From an uncultured SAR86 cluster bacterium (GTDB lineage Bacteria; Pseudomonadota; Gammaproteobacteria; Magnimaribacterales; Magnimaribacteraceae), in the NCBI GenBank assembly GCA_902532675.1, contig CACAIY010000003.1, positions 36,321 to 100,320 on the forward strand: DNA of 64,000 bases, read 5' to 3'. Below, in pieces: positions 39,279 to 48,746 of this stretch. The notes beneath the pieces are model-generated. The model saw nothing but the letters and a program-made list of their open reading frames with translations. It had not been told where the DNA came from and did not search any database. Every line of letters starts with the position of its first letter. Positions within the stretch are counted from its first letter, which is position 1. The position numbers and the translations under genes are program-made.

Positions 39279-40063
39279 TCCCATTTTGGTTCTCTTTTCT
39301 CGAGAAAGGCTGCTATGCCTTCTTGAGCATCAGGACCAGCAAAGGTTTCGGCGCTCTTTTTTCCTAAATAAGGTAAAGCTTCATCAAAATCCATGGCGTC
39401 TTGATTTACGTAAGCTTCTAGACCAAATTGCATAGTGCCAGGTGCTAGGTTGGCTAGATCAGATGCTAAATCAGCCACCACTTCATCAAGTTTCTCTTCA
39501 GGCACAGATTCATTGATAAGACCCCATTCTTCTGCTTTTTTTGCATCAATTGCTTGTCCTCTCATACAAAAATCAAGCCCGGCTCTTTTAGGCATGACTC
39601 TAAATAATCCTGCCATAACCATGTGTGGCCAAACTCCCCTTAAAATCTCAGGTGCAGAAAATTTTGCCTTATCAGTTGCTATCGCGTGGGTACAGTTAGT
39701 TACCATTAAAAGGGCACCAGCATGAACCGAGCCTTGTATCTTACAAATAACCGGTTTATAAAGGTGTCTTATTAATAAACTAATATCATCTGATCCTTCA
39801 ATTTTAGGCACATTAGATTCAGCCTTTTCTCTTCTTAAATCAGCTCCAGCACAAAAAACATCACCTTCAGCGGCTATAATCACTACCCGAATACTTCTTT
39901 CTTGTTTTGCATAGGCAAGGGCATAACAAATTTCATTCATCATTACATTGTTAAGAGCATTCTTTTTTTCAGGTCTATTCAATGTAATTGTCAGAATATT
40001 TTCTTCAACATTAATTTTAGTGGCTTGAAAGACTAGGCCTTCTAGAGATAATTCTTTAGTCAT
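39275..40063 (-). CDS. Enoyl-CoA hydratase/isomerase family protein (AtuE/LiuC-like by context)
   Basis: LNRPEKKNALNNVMMNEI, AEGDVFCAGADLRR crotonase motifs; immediately downstream of the AtuA-like/carboxylase operon. Confidence 0.88.
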   Translation of the reverse strand: MTKELSLEGLVFQATKINVEENILTITLNRPEKKNALNNVMMNEICYALAYAKQERSIRVVIIAAEGDVFCAGADLRREKAESNVPKIEGSDDISLLIRHLYKPVICKIQGSVHAGALLMVTNCTHAIATDKAKFSAPEILRGVWPHMVMAGLFRVMPKRAGLDFCMRGQAIDAKKAEEWGLINESVPEEKLDEVVADLASDLANLAPGTMQFGLEAYVNQDAMDFDEALPYLGKKSAETFAGPDAQEGIAAFLEKREPKWD

Positions 40064-40071
40064 AGTTCTAT

Positions 40072-41841
40072 TTAGTTAATTAAGAAATCCGGCACATTTA
40101 CTTCTTTAGCTCTTAGGTATTCTCCTAAAGATTTAGCCTGCCCATCCAATCTTGTTGAAGAAGAAACACCATCTTGCAAAATATCATGAACGTAAAAATT
40201 TAAAGAAAGTATATTAGGTAATTCATGCCTATCTATCTCAAAATCTTTAAGATCAGGAAGAAGCTCTTTAAGTTTTTCTACAGTTAGGAAATCATACAAA
40301 TACGAATACGAATCTTGATTTTTAGCCCAAACTCCTAAGTTTGCACAACCTCCCTTGTCCCCAGATCTGGTTCCGTACAGCTTTCCAAATTGAGTCGATT
40401 GATAGTTTTTGATTTCAGGAAGTTTATTTTCATAAGGTTCTTTTTGATAGTAAATTTCTTCAAAGTTCATTTGACTTGTAGGCTGAACGTCAATAGTTTT
40501 TCCATCAATATGTACTTTCTCCGTAATAAATTTACTATCTATTAGAGCTGGCCAATATTGTATATAGGGCCCAGAAGCAATCCCCGATCTTCCTGTATAA
40601 CCAGGAATGCTTGCCAATCCTAATTCAACAATTTTTGCACTAAAAAGTCTTCCTACAAGATCTGGGTTTTGCGACATGACTGATATTCGCAAGGAAGCTT
40701 GTGCTTCTTCATTGGAGTTAGGATTAAGATGGTCAGTCCTTATCAATTGAACATCAACCTGATCAAATTGTTCTCTACCGCCAACATTATTAAAGATAAG
40801 ATCCGTAACCAATTTAGCTTTTTCTTCAATATCTAATCCCGTCAGCAATATCTCCGTACCGTTTCTAAATCCACCAGCAAGATTTACGCATACTTTATGA
40901 CTTTTAGGAGCACTTGAGCCTCTACATCCACTAACATGGACTCTATCTTCAGATTCTTGTTCCATTTTTAGAGTATCAAAATGCCCAATGACGTCTGGGT
41001 TTACGTAAGCGGGCGAGCCTATCTCATAAAGCAGTTGAGCTGTTACAGTCCCAACAGAAACTAAACCTCCAGTACCGGGATGTTTGGTAATAGTAAAACT
41101 CCCATCTTCAAATATCTCTGCTATGGGGTAACCTATATTTAAGAAAGAAGGCACTTCTTGGAAGAAAGAGTAATTTCCTCCAGTAGCTTGGGCCCCACAT
41201 TCAATTATATGCCCGGCAGCAAGAGCACCAGCTAAGGAATCAAAATTGTCTCTGGACCAATTGTATTTCCAAGCAGCAGGACCAATTACAACCGCAGCAT
41301 CAGTAACCCTTGGACAGACGACAACATCTGCTCCAGCGTCTAAAGCTTCTTTTATACCCCAAGCCCCAAAATATGCATTTGCCGTTAAAGGTGTTTTTTC
41401 GTAGTCGTGTAAAGAATTTCCCTTTTCAATGTTATTTAATGGTTCTTTGGCTTCTTTTAATTCTTCGAATCGAGGGATTAGGTTATCTCCATCAATATAA
41501 GCAACTTTAAGATTCAAATTCAATTCTTGGACAATCTCTTCTATTTTTGTTGCCATGGAAGAGGGATTTAAACCCCCCGCATTAGTAACAATCTTTATAT
41601 TCTTTTCTTCACAATTTTTTGCAACGTCTTTGAATTGTTTAAGGAAAGTCCCCACGTAGCCTTGATCTTCACCTCTCTTCATTCTTTGGTTATAAAGAAT
41701 GGTCATGGTTAATTCTGCTAAGTAGTCGCCAGTAAGAACATCTATAGGTCCCCCTTCAACCATATCTTTCGCAGCTGACAGTCTGTCACCATAAAATCCA
41801 CTGCAATTACCTATGATTATTTTCTCTTTATTAGCGCTCAT
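40072..41841 (-). CDS. atuA: Acyclic terpene utilization AtuA family protein (DUF1446)
   Basis: NCSGFYGDRLSAAKDMVEGGPIDVLTGDYLAELTM, IVTNAGGLNPSSMA, GADVVVCPRVTDAAVVIGPAAW; C-terminal LYGTRSGDKGGCANLGVWAK. Confidence 0.9.
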   Translation of the reverse strand: MSANKEKIIIGNCSGFYGDRLSAAKDMVEGGPIDVLTGDYLAELTMTILYNQRMKRGEDQGYVGTFLKQFKDVAKNCEEKNIKIVTNAGGLNPSSMATKIEEIVQELNLNLKVAYIDGDNLIPRFEELKEAKEPLNNIEKGNSLHDYEKTPLTANAYFGAWGIKEALDAGADVVVCPRVTDAAVVIGPAAWKYNWSRDNFDSLAGALAAGHIIECGAQATGGNYSFFQEVPSFLNIGYPIAEIFEDGSFTITKHPGTGGLVSVGTVTAQLLYEIGSPAYVNPDVIGHFDTLKMEQESEDRVHVSGCRGSSAPKSHKVCVNLAGGFRNGTEILLTGLDIEEKAKLVTDLIFNNVGGREQFDQVDVQLIRTDHLNPNSNEEAQASLRISVMSQNPDLVGRLFSAKIVELGLASIPGYTGRSGIASGPYIQYWPALIDSKFITEKVHIDGKTIDVQPTSQMNFEEIYYQKEPYENKLPEIKNYQSTQFGKLYGTRSGDKGGCANLGVWAKNQDSYSYLYDFLTVEKLKELLPDLKDFEIDRHELPNILSLNFYVHDILQDGVSSSTRLDGQAKSLGEYLRAKEVNVPDFLIN

Positions 41842-41858
41842 GGTGTCTCCTAATTAAT

Positions 41859-43778
41859 TTAATCCACTATCATGAGCAAAGCTCCATTCTCAAGCTGATC
41901 ATCTTTTTTGATTAAAACTTGACTGACTTTTCCGTCTTCTATTGCTTTGACTTGATGTTCCATTTTCATGGCTTCTAGGATAACTAAAGTATCTCCTTTT
42001 TTAACTTTACTGCCTACTTTCACTTTTAAATCTATTACTTTGCCCGGCATAGGCGCTACAAGACCACCTGCTTGCAATTCTGATCCAGGTAAAGTGAATC
42101 TAGGGAGGATTTTTAGTAAAGCATCTCCCCAAGGACCATGCACAACAAGATCATCTTTTTTTCTGGTTACCTTAGAAAAGAATCTCGTGTTATTCACCTC
42201 TAGGTCTATTCCTGCAGTAGTCCATTGAAGTATATTTGCCTTAGTATTCTCATTTAGATCAAAGGAACTATCTCTATTTGCTTTGTAAGAAACATTTATT
42301 TCTTTATCAGAGTATTCAAAGCTTATTTTTTGTCTTGGCAGCCTGGAATTCCTCCAACCCGAAGGAGCTTCTTTCAACAAAGAAGCATTATTCCTGTTTT
42401 CACCTTGTATCCATAAAGCTGCTGCTGTAACAGCTTGCTCTAATTGCTGACCTTTTAAAATAACTGATCTTTGAGGTTTAGCTTTTTCTATGAAGTCAGA
42501 AGTTGTTTGCCCTTTATGGAACTGCTTAGATCTTAAGGAAGCTACAAGAAAATCTCTATTAGTTGTAACTCCTCCTATATGTAAAGATTGTAAGGCTAGA
42601 GCTAGCTTGTTTGCAGCATCTGTCCTATTTTTACCTTTAGCGATAACTTTAGCTAACATTGGGTCAAAATCTGTTCCTATTACAGAACCTTGTTCTATTC
42701 CTGTGTCCCATCTCGCATCGATACTTTCATCAGTTTCATAAGCAATAAGGGTTCCAGTAGCCGGTAAAAATTCATTGGCAGGATCTTCTGCATACAATCT
42801 AGCTTCAATAGAAGATCCTTCCCACGATATATCTTCTTGTTTATAACCTAGTTCTTCACCTCTAGCTATTCTTAACTGTTCATATACCAAATCCTTTCCT
42901 GTAACTTCTTCTGTTACAGGGTGTTCAACTTGTAATCTTGTGTTTACCTCAAGGAACCAAAACTCTCCACTTTTATCGTCAACCAGAAATTCAACCGTTC
43001 CTGCAGACTCGTACTTCAGCTTCTTTGCTAATTTAATAGCAGCATCTCCCATGGCTTCACGCATCTCAGGGTTAACTCTAGGTGAAGGCGATTCTTCGAT
43101 AATCTTTTGATGTCTTCTTTGTATAGAACATTCTCTCTCTCCTAGATGAACAACGTTACCGTGCGTATCTCCAAGAATTTGGATTTCTATATGTCTTGAA
43201 GAAGCCACATATCTTTCTATAAAGACTCTATCGTCTCCAAATCCAGTCATAGCTTCTCTTTGAGCACCTAATAACGACTCTTTTAGGTCCTTTTTAGATT
43301 CAACAATTCGCATACCTTTTCCTCCACCACCAGCAGCAGCTTTTATGAGTATGGGATACCCGATTGTATTAGCCTTTTTTGGATCAGTAGTCATCGGAAG
43401 GGTAGGGACACCTGCTTTTTCAGCAATATCTTTAGCTTTTAACTTATCTCCCATAGAAGTGATAACTTTAGAGCTAGGCCCAACCCAGATTAAACCAGCT
43501 TTGAGGACATCTCTAGAAAATTTGGCATTTTCAGATAGGAAGCCGTATCCAGGATGTATCGCTTGAGCTCCTGTTTGAATGGCAGCTTCTATTATTTCTT
43601 TACCATTAAGATAAGTGTCGGATAATTTAACAGCTTCATCAGCTTGCCTAACGAAAGGTGATTCCGAATCAGCATTGGTATAAACCGCTACACAAGAAAT
43701 TCCCATCTCATGAGCACTCTTAATTATTCTGCAAGCAATTTCGCCTCTATTGGCGATTAGTAATTTATGAAAAGTCAT
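41859..43778 (-). CDS. Acyl-CoA carboxylase alpha subunit (biotin carboxylase + BCCP)
   Basis: LLIANRGEIACRIIKSAHEMGISCVAVYT; AAGGGGKGMR; biotinyl motif LEAMKMEHQVKA. Confidence 0.95.
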   Translation of the reverse strand: MTFHKLLIANRGEIACRIIKSAHEMGISCVAVYTNADSESPFVRQADEAVKLSDTYLNGKEIIEAAIQTGAQAIHPGYGFLSENAKFSRDVLKAGLIWVGPSSKVITSMGDKLKAKDIAEKAGVPTLPMTTDPKKANTIGYPILIKAAAGGGGKGMRIVESKKDLKESLLGAQREAMTGFGDDRVFIERYVASSRHIEIQILGDTHGNVVHLGERECSIQRRHQKIIEESPSPRVNPEMREAMGDAAIKLAKKLKYESAGTVEFLVDDKSGEFWFLEVNTRLQVEHPVTEEVTGKDLVYEQLRIARGEELGYKQEDISWEGSSIEARLYAEDPANEFLPATGTLIAYETDESIDARWDTGIEQGSVIGTDFDPMLAKVIAKGKNRTDAANKLALALQSLHIGGVTTNRDFLVASLRSKQFHKGQTTSDFIEKAKPQRSVILKGQQLEQAVTAAALWIQGENRNNASLLKEAPSGWRNSRLPRQKISFEYSDKEINVSYKANRDSSFDLNENTKANILQWTTAGIDLEVNNTRFFSKVTRKKDDLVVHGPWGDALLKILPRFTLPGSELQAGGLVAPMPGKVIDLKVKVGSKVKKGDTLVILEAMKMEHQVKAIEDGKVSQVLIKKDDQLENGALLMIVD

Positions 43779-45430
43779 AGTCTGTATACTCCATATCCAG
43801 GTGCACCTTCAATATTCCTTCCACTAACAAGCGATAAACAAATTCCTAATACCGTCCTAGTGTCTCTCGGATCGATGATTCCATCATCACTAATTGCACC
43901 AGTAGCTCTTAATGCAAGGGAGCCTTCTTCTTGGACTCTTTCTGCATAAGCAACCATTTTGGCATCTTCTTTTTCATCAAACTTTTCTCCTAATCTTGCA
44001 GCTCTTGCTCTTCTAACAATAGACATAACCCCAGCAATTTGTTGAGGTCCCATAACAGCAATCTTTGCTGTGGGCCAAAGAAAAGTAAATTTGTTATCGT
44101 AGGCTCTTCCAGACATGGCATAAGTACCTGCCCCGTAGCTTGCACCTAAAATAACCGTTAAGTGAGGCACTGTTGAATTAGATACAGAATTAAGGAATTG
44201 AGCTCCTTTTTTTATTTGACCGTCTCTTTCATAATCTTTACCTACAACAAAACCTGTTATGTTTTGTAAGAAGATAATAGGAACATCTATCTGGTTACAT
44301 AATTGAACAAAGTGAGCACCTTTCGATGCCGTATCTGGAAAGATAGGCCCATTATTTCCTAGAACACCTACGGTATATCCATGAATGGAGGCAAATCCAC
44401 AAACTATGGTTGGCCCAAATAAAGGTTTAAATTCTTCAAACCGAGATCCATCAGTGATTCTTCCAATTACTTCCCTTACATCAAAAGGTCTTTTTAAATC
44501 TGGATCCACAAGCCCAAGTAAATCTTCCGAATCGAGTACAGGATCATCTGGTCTAAGTTTAGGTCTAGCACCTTCTTTTCTCCAATTTAAATGTGAAACC
44601 ACCTCTCTGCCTATCCTTAAAGCATCCATTTCATCTTCAGCTAGATAGTCAGCTAAACCAGAAGTTTCAGCATGCATTTGGCCTCCGCCTAAAGTCTCAT
44701 CATCAGACTCTTCTCCTGTAGCCATTTTAACAAGTGGCGGACCTCCTAAGAAAACCTTAGATTGCTTTTTAATAAAAATATTATAATCAGACATACCGGG
44801 TTGATAGGCTCCTCCTGCAGTAGATGAACCAAAAACAATAGAAATTGTAGGTATTCTTAATTTAGATAATTCCGTTACATCGTAGAAAGTTCTTCCTGAC
44901 TCGGCAAAATGACCCGCACCTAGAATAGTTCCTCTGGATTGACCTTTACCTTTACCTCCTCCCATTCTTAAATCACCACCAGCAGACTCTACAAACTGAA
45001 CATAAGGTATTTTGTTAACTCGTGATATTTCCATTGCCCTAGTCCATTTTTTCCCTGAAAAAGCGTGCATAGCTCCAGCTAGAACGGTAGGATCGTTTGC
45101 AAAGATAACGCACTCGGTACCAGCAACTATTCCTATTCCTGCAACAGCACCTCCACCTACCGGGTAGTCCGATGCGTATGCTGCTAAAGAGCTTATTTCC
45201 AAAAAGGGAGTATCAGGGTCGATGAAGTTAGCTATTCTATCTCTAACTGACATTTTGCCTCTTGCCGCTAGTCTTTCATGGTGATGCATGCCCCCACCTA
45301 ACTCAACAAAGTCTAATAAGTCTTCAATACCATCTAATCTTTCCAACATAGCGGCTTTGTATGTAGCAAATTCTTCAGATTTATTGTCAATATTTGAAAC
45401 AACAGGAGGGGCTAATAGAGTATTCTTCAT
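43775..45430 (-). CDS. Acyl-CoA carboxylase beta (carboxyltransferase) subunit
   Basis: GGGMHHHERLAARGKMSVRDRI, FGSSTAGGAYQPGMSDYNIFIKKQSKVFLGGPPLVKMATGE, LQNITGFVVGKDYERDGQIKKGAQF. Confidence 0.95.
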   Translation of the reverse strand: MKNTLLAPPVVSNIDNKSEEFATYKAAMLERLDGIEDLLDFVELGGGMHHHERLAARGKMSVRDRIANFIDPDTPFLEISSLAAYASDYPVGGGAVAGIGIVAGTECVIFANDPTVLAGAMHAFSGKKWTRAMEISRVNKIPYVQFVESAGGDLRMGGGKGKGQSRGTILGAGHFAESGRTFYDVTELSKLRIPTISIVFGSSTAGGAYQPGMSDYNIFIKKQSKVFLGGPPLVKMATGEESDDETLGGGQMHAETSGLADYLAEDEMDALRIGREVVSHLNWRKEGARPKLRPDDPVLDSEDLLGLVDPDLKRPFDVREVIGRITDGSRFEEFKPLFGPTIVCGFASIHGYTVGVLGNNGPIFPDTASKGAHFVQLCNQIDVPIIFLQNITGFVVGKDYERDGQIKKGAQFLNSVSNSTVPHLTVILGASYGAGTYAMSGRAYDNKFTFLWPTAKIAVMGPQQIAGVMSIVRRARAARLGEKFDEKEDAKMVAYAERVQEEGSLALRATGAISDDGIIDPRDTRTVLGICLSLVSGRNIEGAPGYGVYRL

Positions 45431-45478
45431 AATATGTTTATATTAACGCTTTATTTAAGCTCTTAAATTTTTAACTTC

Positions 45479-45508
45479 TTGTTAATTTAGTGCATTGAAT
45501 ATTAACAA
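45479..45508. promoter_or_regulatory. Inverted repeat TTGTTAAT-N14-ATTAACAA upstream of the carboxylase operon
   Basis: Perfect 8-bp arms read directly, 49 nt upstream of the 45430 start codon. Confidence 0.35.
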
Positions 45509-45547
45509 TAAGATTTTGTTAGGCAAAGAAATATTTACTCAAAAGCA

Positions 45548-45721
45548 ATGAAAGCGAATAGATTAGATATAGGAGTTGTTTTAGCTGAGTTATCTAATGA
45601 CTTTATAGATGAAGAGCTAATGAAAGAAGCAAAAATAAGATCCTCTGGAATAGAATCTATTGTTCTCGCACATTATCTAATCTTAAGGTCGGAATTTCAT
45701 TCAAATTTTAAAAGCTTGTGA
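45548..45721 (+). CDS. Possible small ORF (57 aa), unknown
   Basis: ATG-to-TGA frame MKANRLDIGVVLAELSNDFIDEELMKEAKIRSSGIESIVLAHYLILRSEFHSNFKSL in the only long gap between the carboxylase and BVMO genes. Confidence 0.3.
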   Translation: MKANRLDIGVVLAELSNDFIDEELMKEAKIRSSGIESIVLAHYLILRSEFHSNFKSL

Positions 45722-45781
45722 ACTAAAATTTATGGTACAAATTTTGAACTAGATAATTTATTCTATAGATAAGGGGAAATT

Positions 45782-47389
45782 ATGAATCAAAGTAAAACAT
45801 TATTAAATCCTGATGTCGTAATAGTTGGAGCAGGTGTTGCAGGCATATACATGCTGCATAAACTTAAGAATATGGGATTGAAGACAGTTGTACTTGAAAA
45901 ATCAGACGAGCTTGGAGGTACATGGAATTGGAATAGGTATCCCGGTGCAAGATGTGATATACCGTCTCTCGAATATTCCTATCAATTCGATGACGAGCTT
46001 CAGCAAGATTGGAGCTGGAGTGAAAAATATTCTGCTCAACCTGAAATTTTAGAATACCTGAATCATGTAGCAGATAGATTTGATCTTAGAAAAGATATTA
46101 ATTTTGAAGAAGAAGTTCTAGAAGCTAAATACAATGAAGAGTCTTCATTATGGAATATTACGACTAACAAGGAAAATTATGAATCCAAGTTTTGTATCTT
46201 TGCTACAGGTTGCTTATCTATACCTAACAAACCAGATATAGAAGGTCTTGATAAGTTTGAAGGTCAACTATTATCTACATCTTATTGGCCTAGAGAAGAA
46301 ATAGACCTCTGCGGCAAGAATGTAGCTATTATTGGTACAGGCTCTTCGTCCATTCAAACTATTCCTGAGATAGCGAAAGATGTAAAAAATCTCTATGTGT
46401 TTCAAAGAACTCCCAATTATTCAATACCTTCTAACAACGGACCCATGGATAAAGAGGTAGAGGCAGATATAAAATCAAGGTATTCGGATTTTAGAAAAGA
46501 AAATTGGTCAAATGGATTTGGAATTGCTGGCATTTCAGATGAGGCACTTATTGCTGAGTCAGATATTGATGAAGTTAATAATCAATTAGAAAAAAATTGG
46601 AAGAATAATGGCTTAGGTTTTTTTGGGGGTTATGCAGATGTTCCGGTAGATGCTAATGCAAATGAAGTAGCAGCTAGTTTTGTTAGGAATAAGATAAAAG
46701 AAATAGTTAAAGACCCTGAAACGGCAGATAAATTAAGCCCTAAATATCACATTGGGGGCAAAAGATTATGCGTTGATACTGGTTATTTTGAAACTTTTAA
46801 TAAAGAGAACGTCCATTTAATTGATTTACATTCCAGTCCTATAGAGAGAGTAGGGCAAGGCAGTATAGAAGCTGATCAAGAATACGAGATTGATACATTA
46901 ATTTTAGCTACTGGATTTGACGCTATGACGGGTGCTTTAACCAGTTTAGATATAGTTGGTAGAAATGGAATTGTCTTGAAAGACCAATGGGCAAAAGGCG
47001 CTAAGTCTTATTTAGGTTTGGGTGTTAGCAATTTCCCAAATCTTTTTACCATTACAGGCCCTGGCAGCCCATCCGTGTTATCGAATATGATGCCTTCAAT
47101 AGAGCAACATGTTAATTGGATAGCTGAATGTATTGGTTGGATGATAGATAATAACAAAAGTGTAATTGAAACATCTACTGCAGCTGAAGAAGAGTGGATG
47201 GAATTAGTTAATGAGATAGCTGGTATGACTATTTTTAAATCTACAGAATCCTGGTACAACGGATCAAACATAGAAGATAAAGCAAAAGCCTTCCTCCCAT
47301 TTATAGGTGTTCCAGTCTATACTGAAAAATTAGAAGAAATTACTTCTAACAATTATCAAGGCTTTATCTTTGACGTTTCAAATAAATAA
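45782..47389 (+). CDS. Flavin-containing / Baeyer-Villiger-type monooxygenase
   Basis: GAGVAGIYMLHKL, LGGTWNWNRYPGARCDIPSLEYSY, FEGQLLSTSYWP, GKNVAIIGTGSSSIQTIPEIA; RBS AGGGGAAATT. Confidence 0.9.
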   Translation: MNQSKTLLNPDVVIVGAGVAGIYMLHKLKNMGLKTVVLEKSDELGGTWNWNRYPGARCDIPSLEYSYQFDDELQQDWSWSEKYSAQPEILEYLNHVADRFDLRKDINFEEEVLEAKYNEESSLWNITTNKENYESKFCIFATGCLSIPNKPDIEGLDKFEGQLLSTSYWPREEIDLCGKNVAIIGTGSSSIQTIPEIAKDVKNLYVFQRTPNYSIPSNNGPMDKEVEADIKSRYSDFRKENWSNGFGIAGISDEALIAESDIDEVNNQLEKNWKNNGLGFFGGYADVPVDANANEVAASFVRNKIKEIVKDPETADKLSPKYHIGGKRLCVDTGYFETFNKENVHLIDLHSSPIERVGQGSIEADQEYEIDTLILATGFDAMTGALTSLDIVGRNGIVLKDQWAKGAKSYLGLGVSNFPNLFTITGPGSPSVLSNMMPSIEQHVNWIAECIGWMIDNNKSVIETSTAAEEEWMELVNEIAGMTIFKSTESWYNGSNIEDKAKAFLPFIGVPVYTEKLEEITSNNYQGFIFDVSNK

Positions 47390-47407
47390 AAAAGGAAGGA
47401 ACTAGAC

Positions 47408-48715
47408 TTAGGCTAAAATCTTCTGAGAAGATTCCCTATATCTTCGTAGGGACATCTTAAACAGTAATGCTGAAATAGGCAGAACAATTAAGCCAGATAA
47501 GGAAATTGAATTAATTAATAAATTAGGATCGGCAAAAATAAAATCGGTAAAAAAGGCAGTCAATTGAGGCCCTAGACTTAAGCCAAAAGCCATCATTAGA
47601 AAAGCATGTATAGCTGCTGCTTGACCCTTAACACTTCCCGTGCTTACCCCACTTATAGCTAAAAGACCCAAAGGCGCGAATGAGCTTATAAACAGTAGAT
47701 ATAAGGCTATGCAGATCCAAGCTCCAATTTCACTGCTAACGAATGAAAGCATAACAATGGGTGGTAAAGCTAACATAACAGCAATCATTGCAGCCCTTAC
47801 TGGCGCATCAGAATAATTTTTATTACGAAGATAATCTACAGCTGAGCCTGCAAGAATTGTTCCAATTATTGAGCTAACTATTGTAATCAAACCGAGAATC
47901 AAACCAACTTCAGACAAAGAAACATTAAACGCTCTTATCATCATAGTTGGTGCCCAAAAACTAAAAGAATAGAAAATAAGGGCCATAAAAATTAGGCCCC
48001 CAAACATCGGAATTAAAGTTTTTTTATGCTCTTTTAAATGAAGGAATATATTTTTCCTCTCAACACCTTTATCAAAATTTACTTGCTCTTCTATTCTTTC
48101 TGGTTCCTTTAAAAAAAAGGCCGCTAAAGCTAAGATTAAGCCAGGTATACCTACTATCATAAATGTTGCTTGCCATGGTTTTAAATATCCTATCAATGGA
48201 AGATTTATACCACCTATTTCTGTCAGATAATCAATTAAGAAACCTCCTCCAAGCAGAGTAATGCCTATACCTATGTAAACACCGGCTGTGATAATTCCCA
48301 TAGGCATACCTTGTTTATTTTCAGGAAAAGAGTCACTTATTAGGGATACACTTGTAGGTGCCATTACAGCTTCTCCAACTGCTACTCCTATTCTGGCACC
48401 GAAGAGTTTACCAAAAGAGTTTGCTAATCCAGCTAATGCTGTCATTAAAGACCACAAGAAAATCCCGGTACCTAATACCTTAGTTCTTTGATAGCGGTCT
48501 ACGGCATATCCTATTGGAAGAGCCATGATTGCATAAAAAATTGAAAATGCTGCGCCTCCTAGTAAAGCAATCTGTGAATCTGTCAGATTAAAGTCTTGCT
48601 TGATAGGCTCAACAAGCATAGAAGGAATTTGTCTATCTATAAAAGCAAATACTTGAGCTAGAGTAAGAATTGCGACCGCAGAATAACTGTTTTTCTTTTC
48701 TGGATAACTCCTCAT
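47408..48715 (-). CDS. MFS transporter
   Basis: Twelve TM segments; LPIGYAVDRYQRTKVLGTGIFLWSLMTALAGLANSFGKLFGARIGVAVGEAVMAPT. Confidence 0.93.
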   Translation of the reverse strand: MRSYPEKKNSYSAVAILTLAQVFAFIDRQIPSMLVEPIKQDFNLTDSQIALLGGAAFSIFYAIMALPIGYAVDRYQRTKVLGTGIFLWSLMTALAGLANSFGKLFGARIGVAVGEAVMAPTSVSLISDSFPENKQGMPMGIITAGVYIGIGITLLGGGFLIDYLTEIGGINLPLIGYLKPWQATFMIVGIPGLILALAAFFLKEPERIEEQVNFDKGVERKNIFLHLKEHKKTLIPMFGGLIFMALIFYSFSFWAPTMMIRAFNVSLSEVGLILGLITIVSSIIGTILAGSAVDYLRNKNYSDAPVRAAMIAVMLALPPIVMLSFVSSEIGAWICIALYLLFISSFAPLGLLAISGVSTGSVKGQAAAIHAFLMMAFGLSLGPQLTAFFTDFIFADPNLLINSISLSGLIVLPISALLFKMSLRRYRESSQKILA

Positions 48716-48746
48716 TTAAAGAAAGTCTTAATAGATTATTTAAGAT

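Noticed and set aside
41968-44648. Plus-strand ORFs opposite the carboxylase genes
   Set aside because: Antisense to strongly conserved carboxylase motifs; shadow ORFs.
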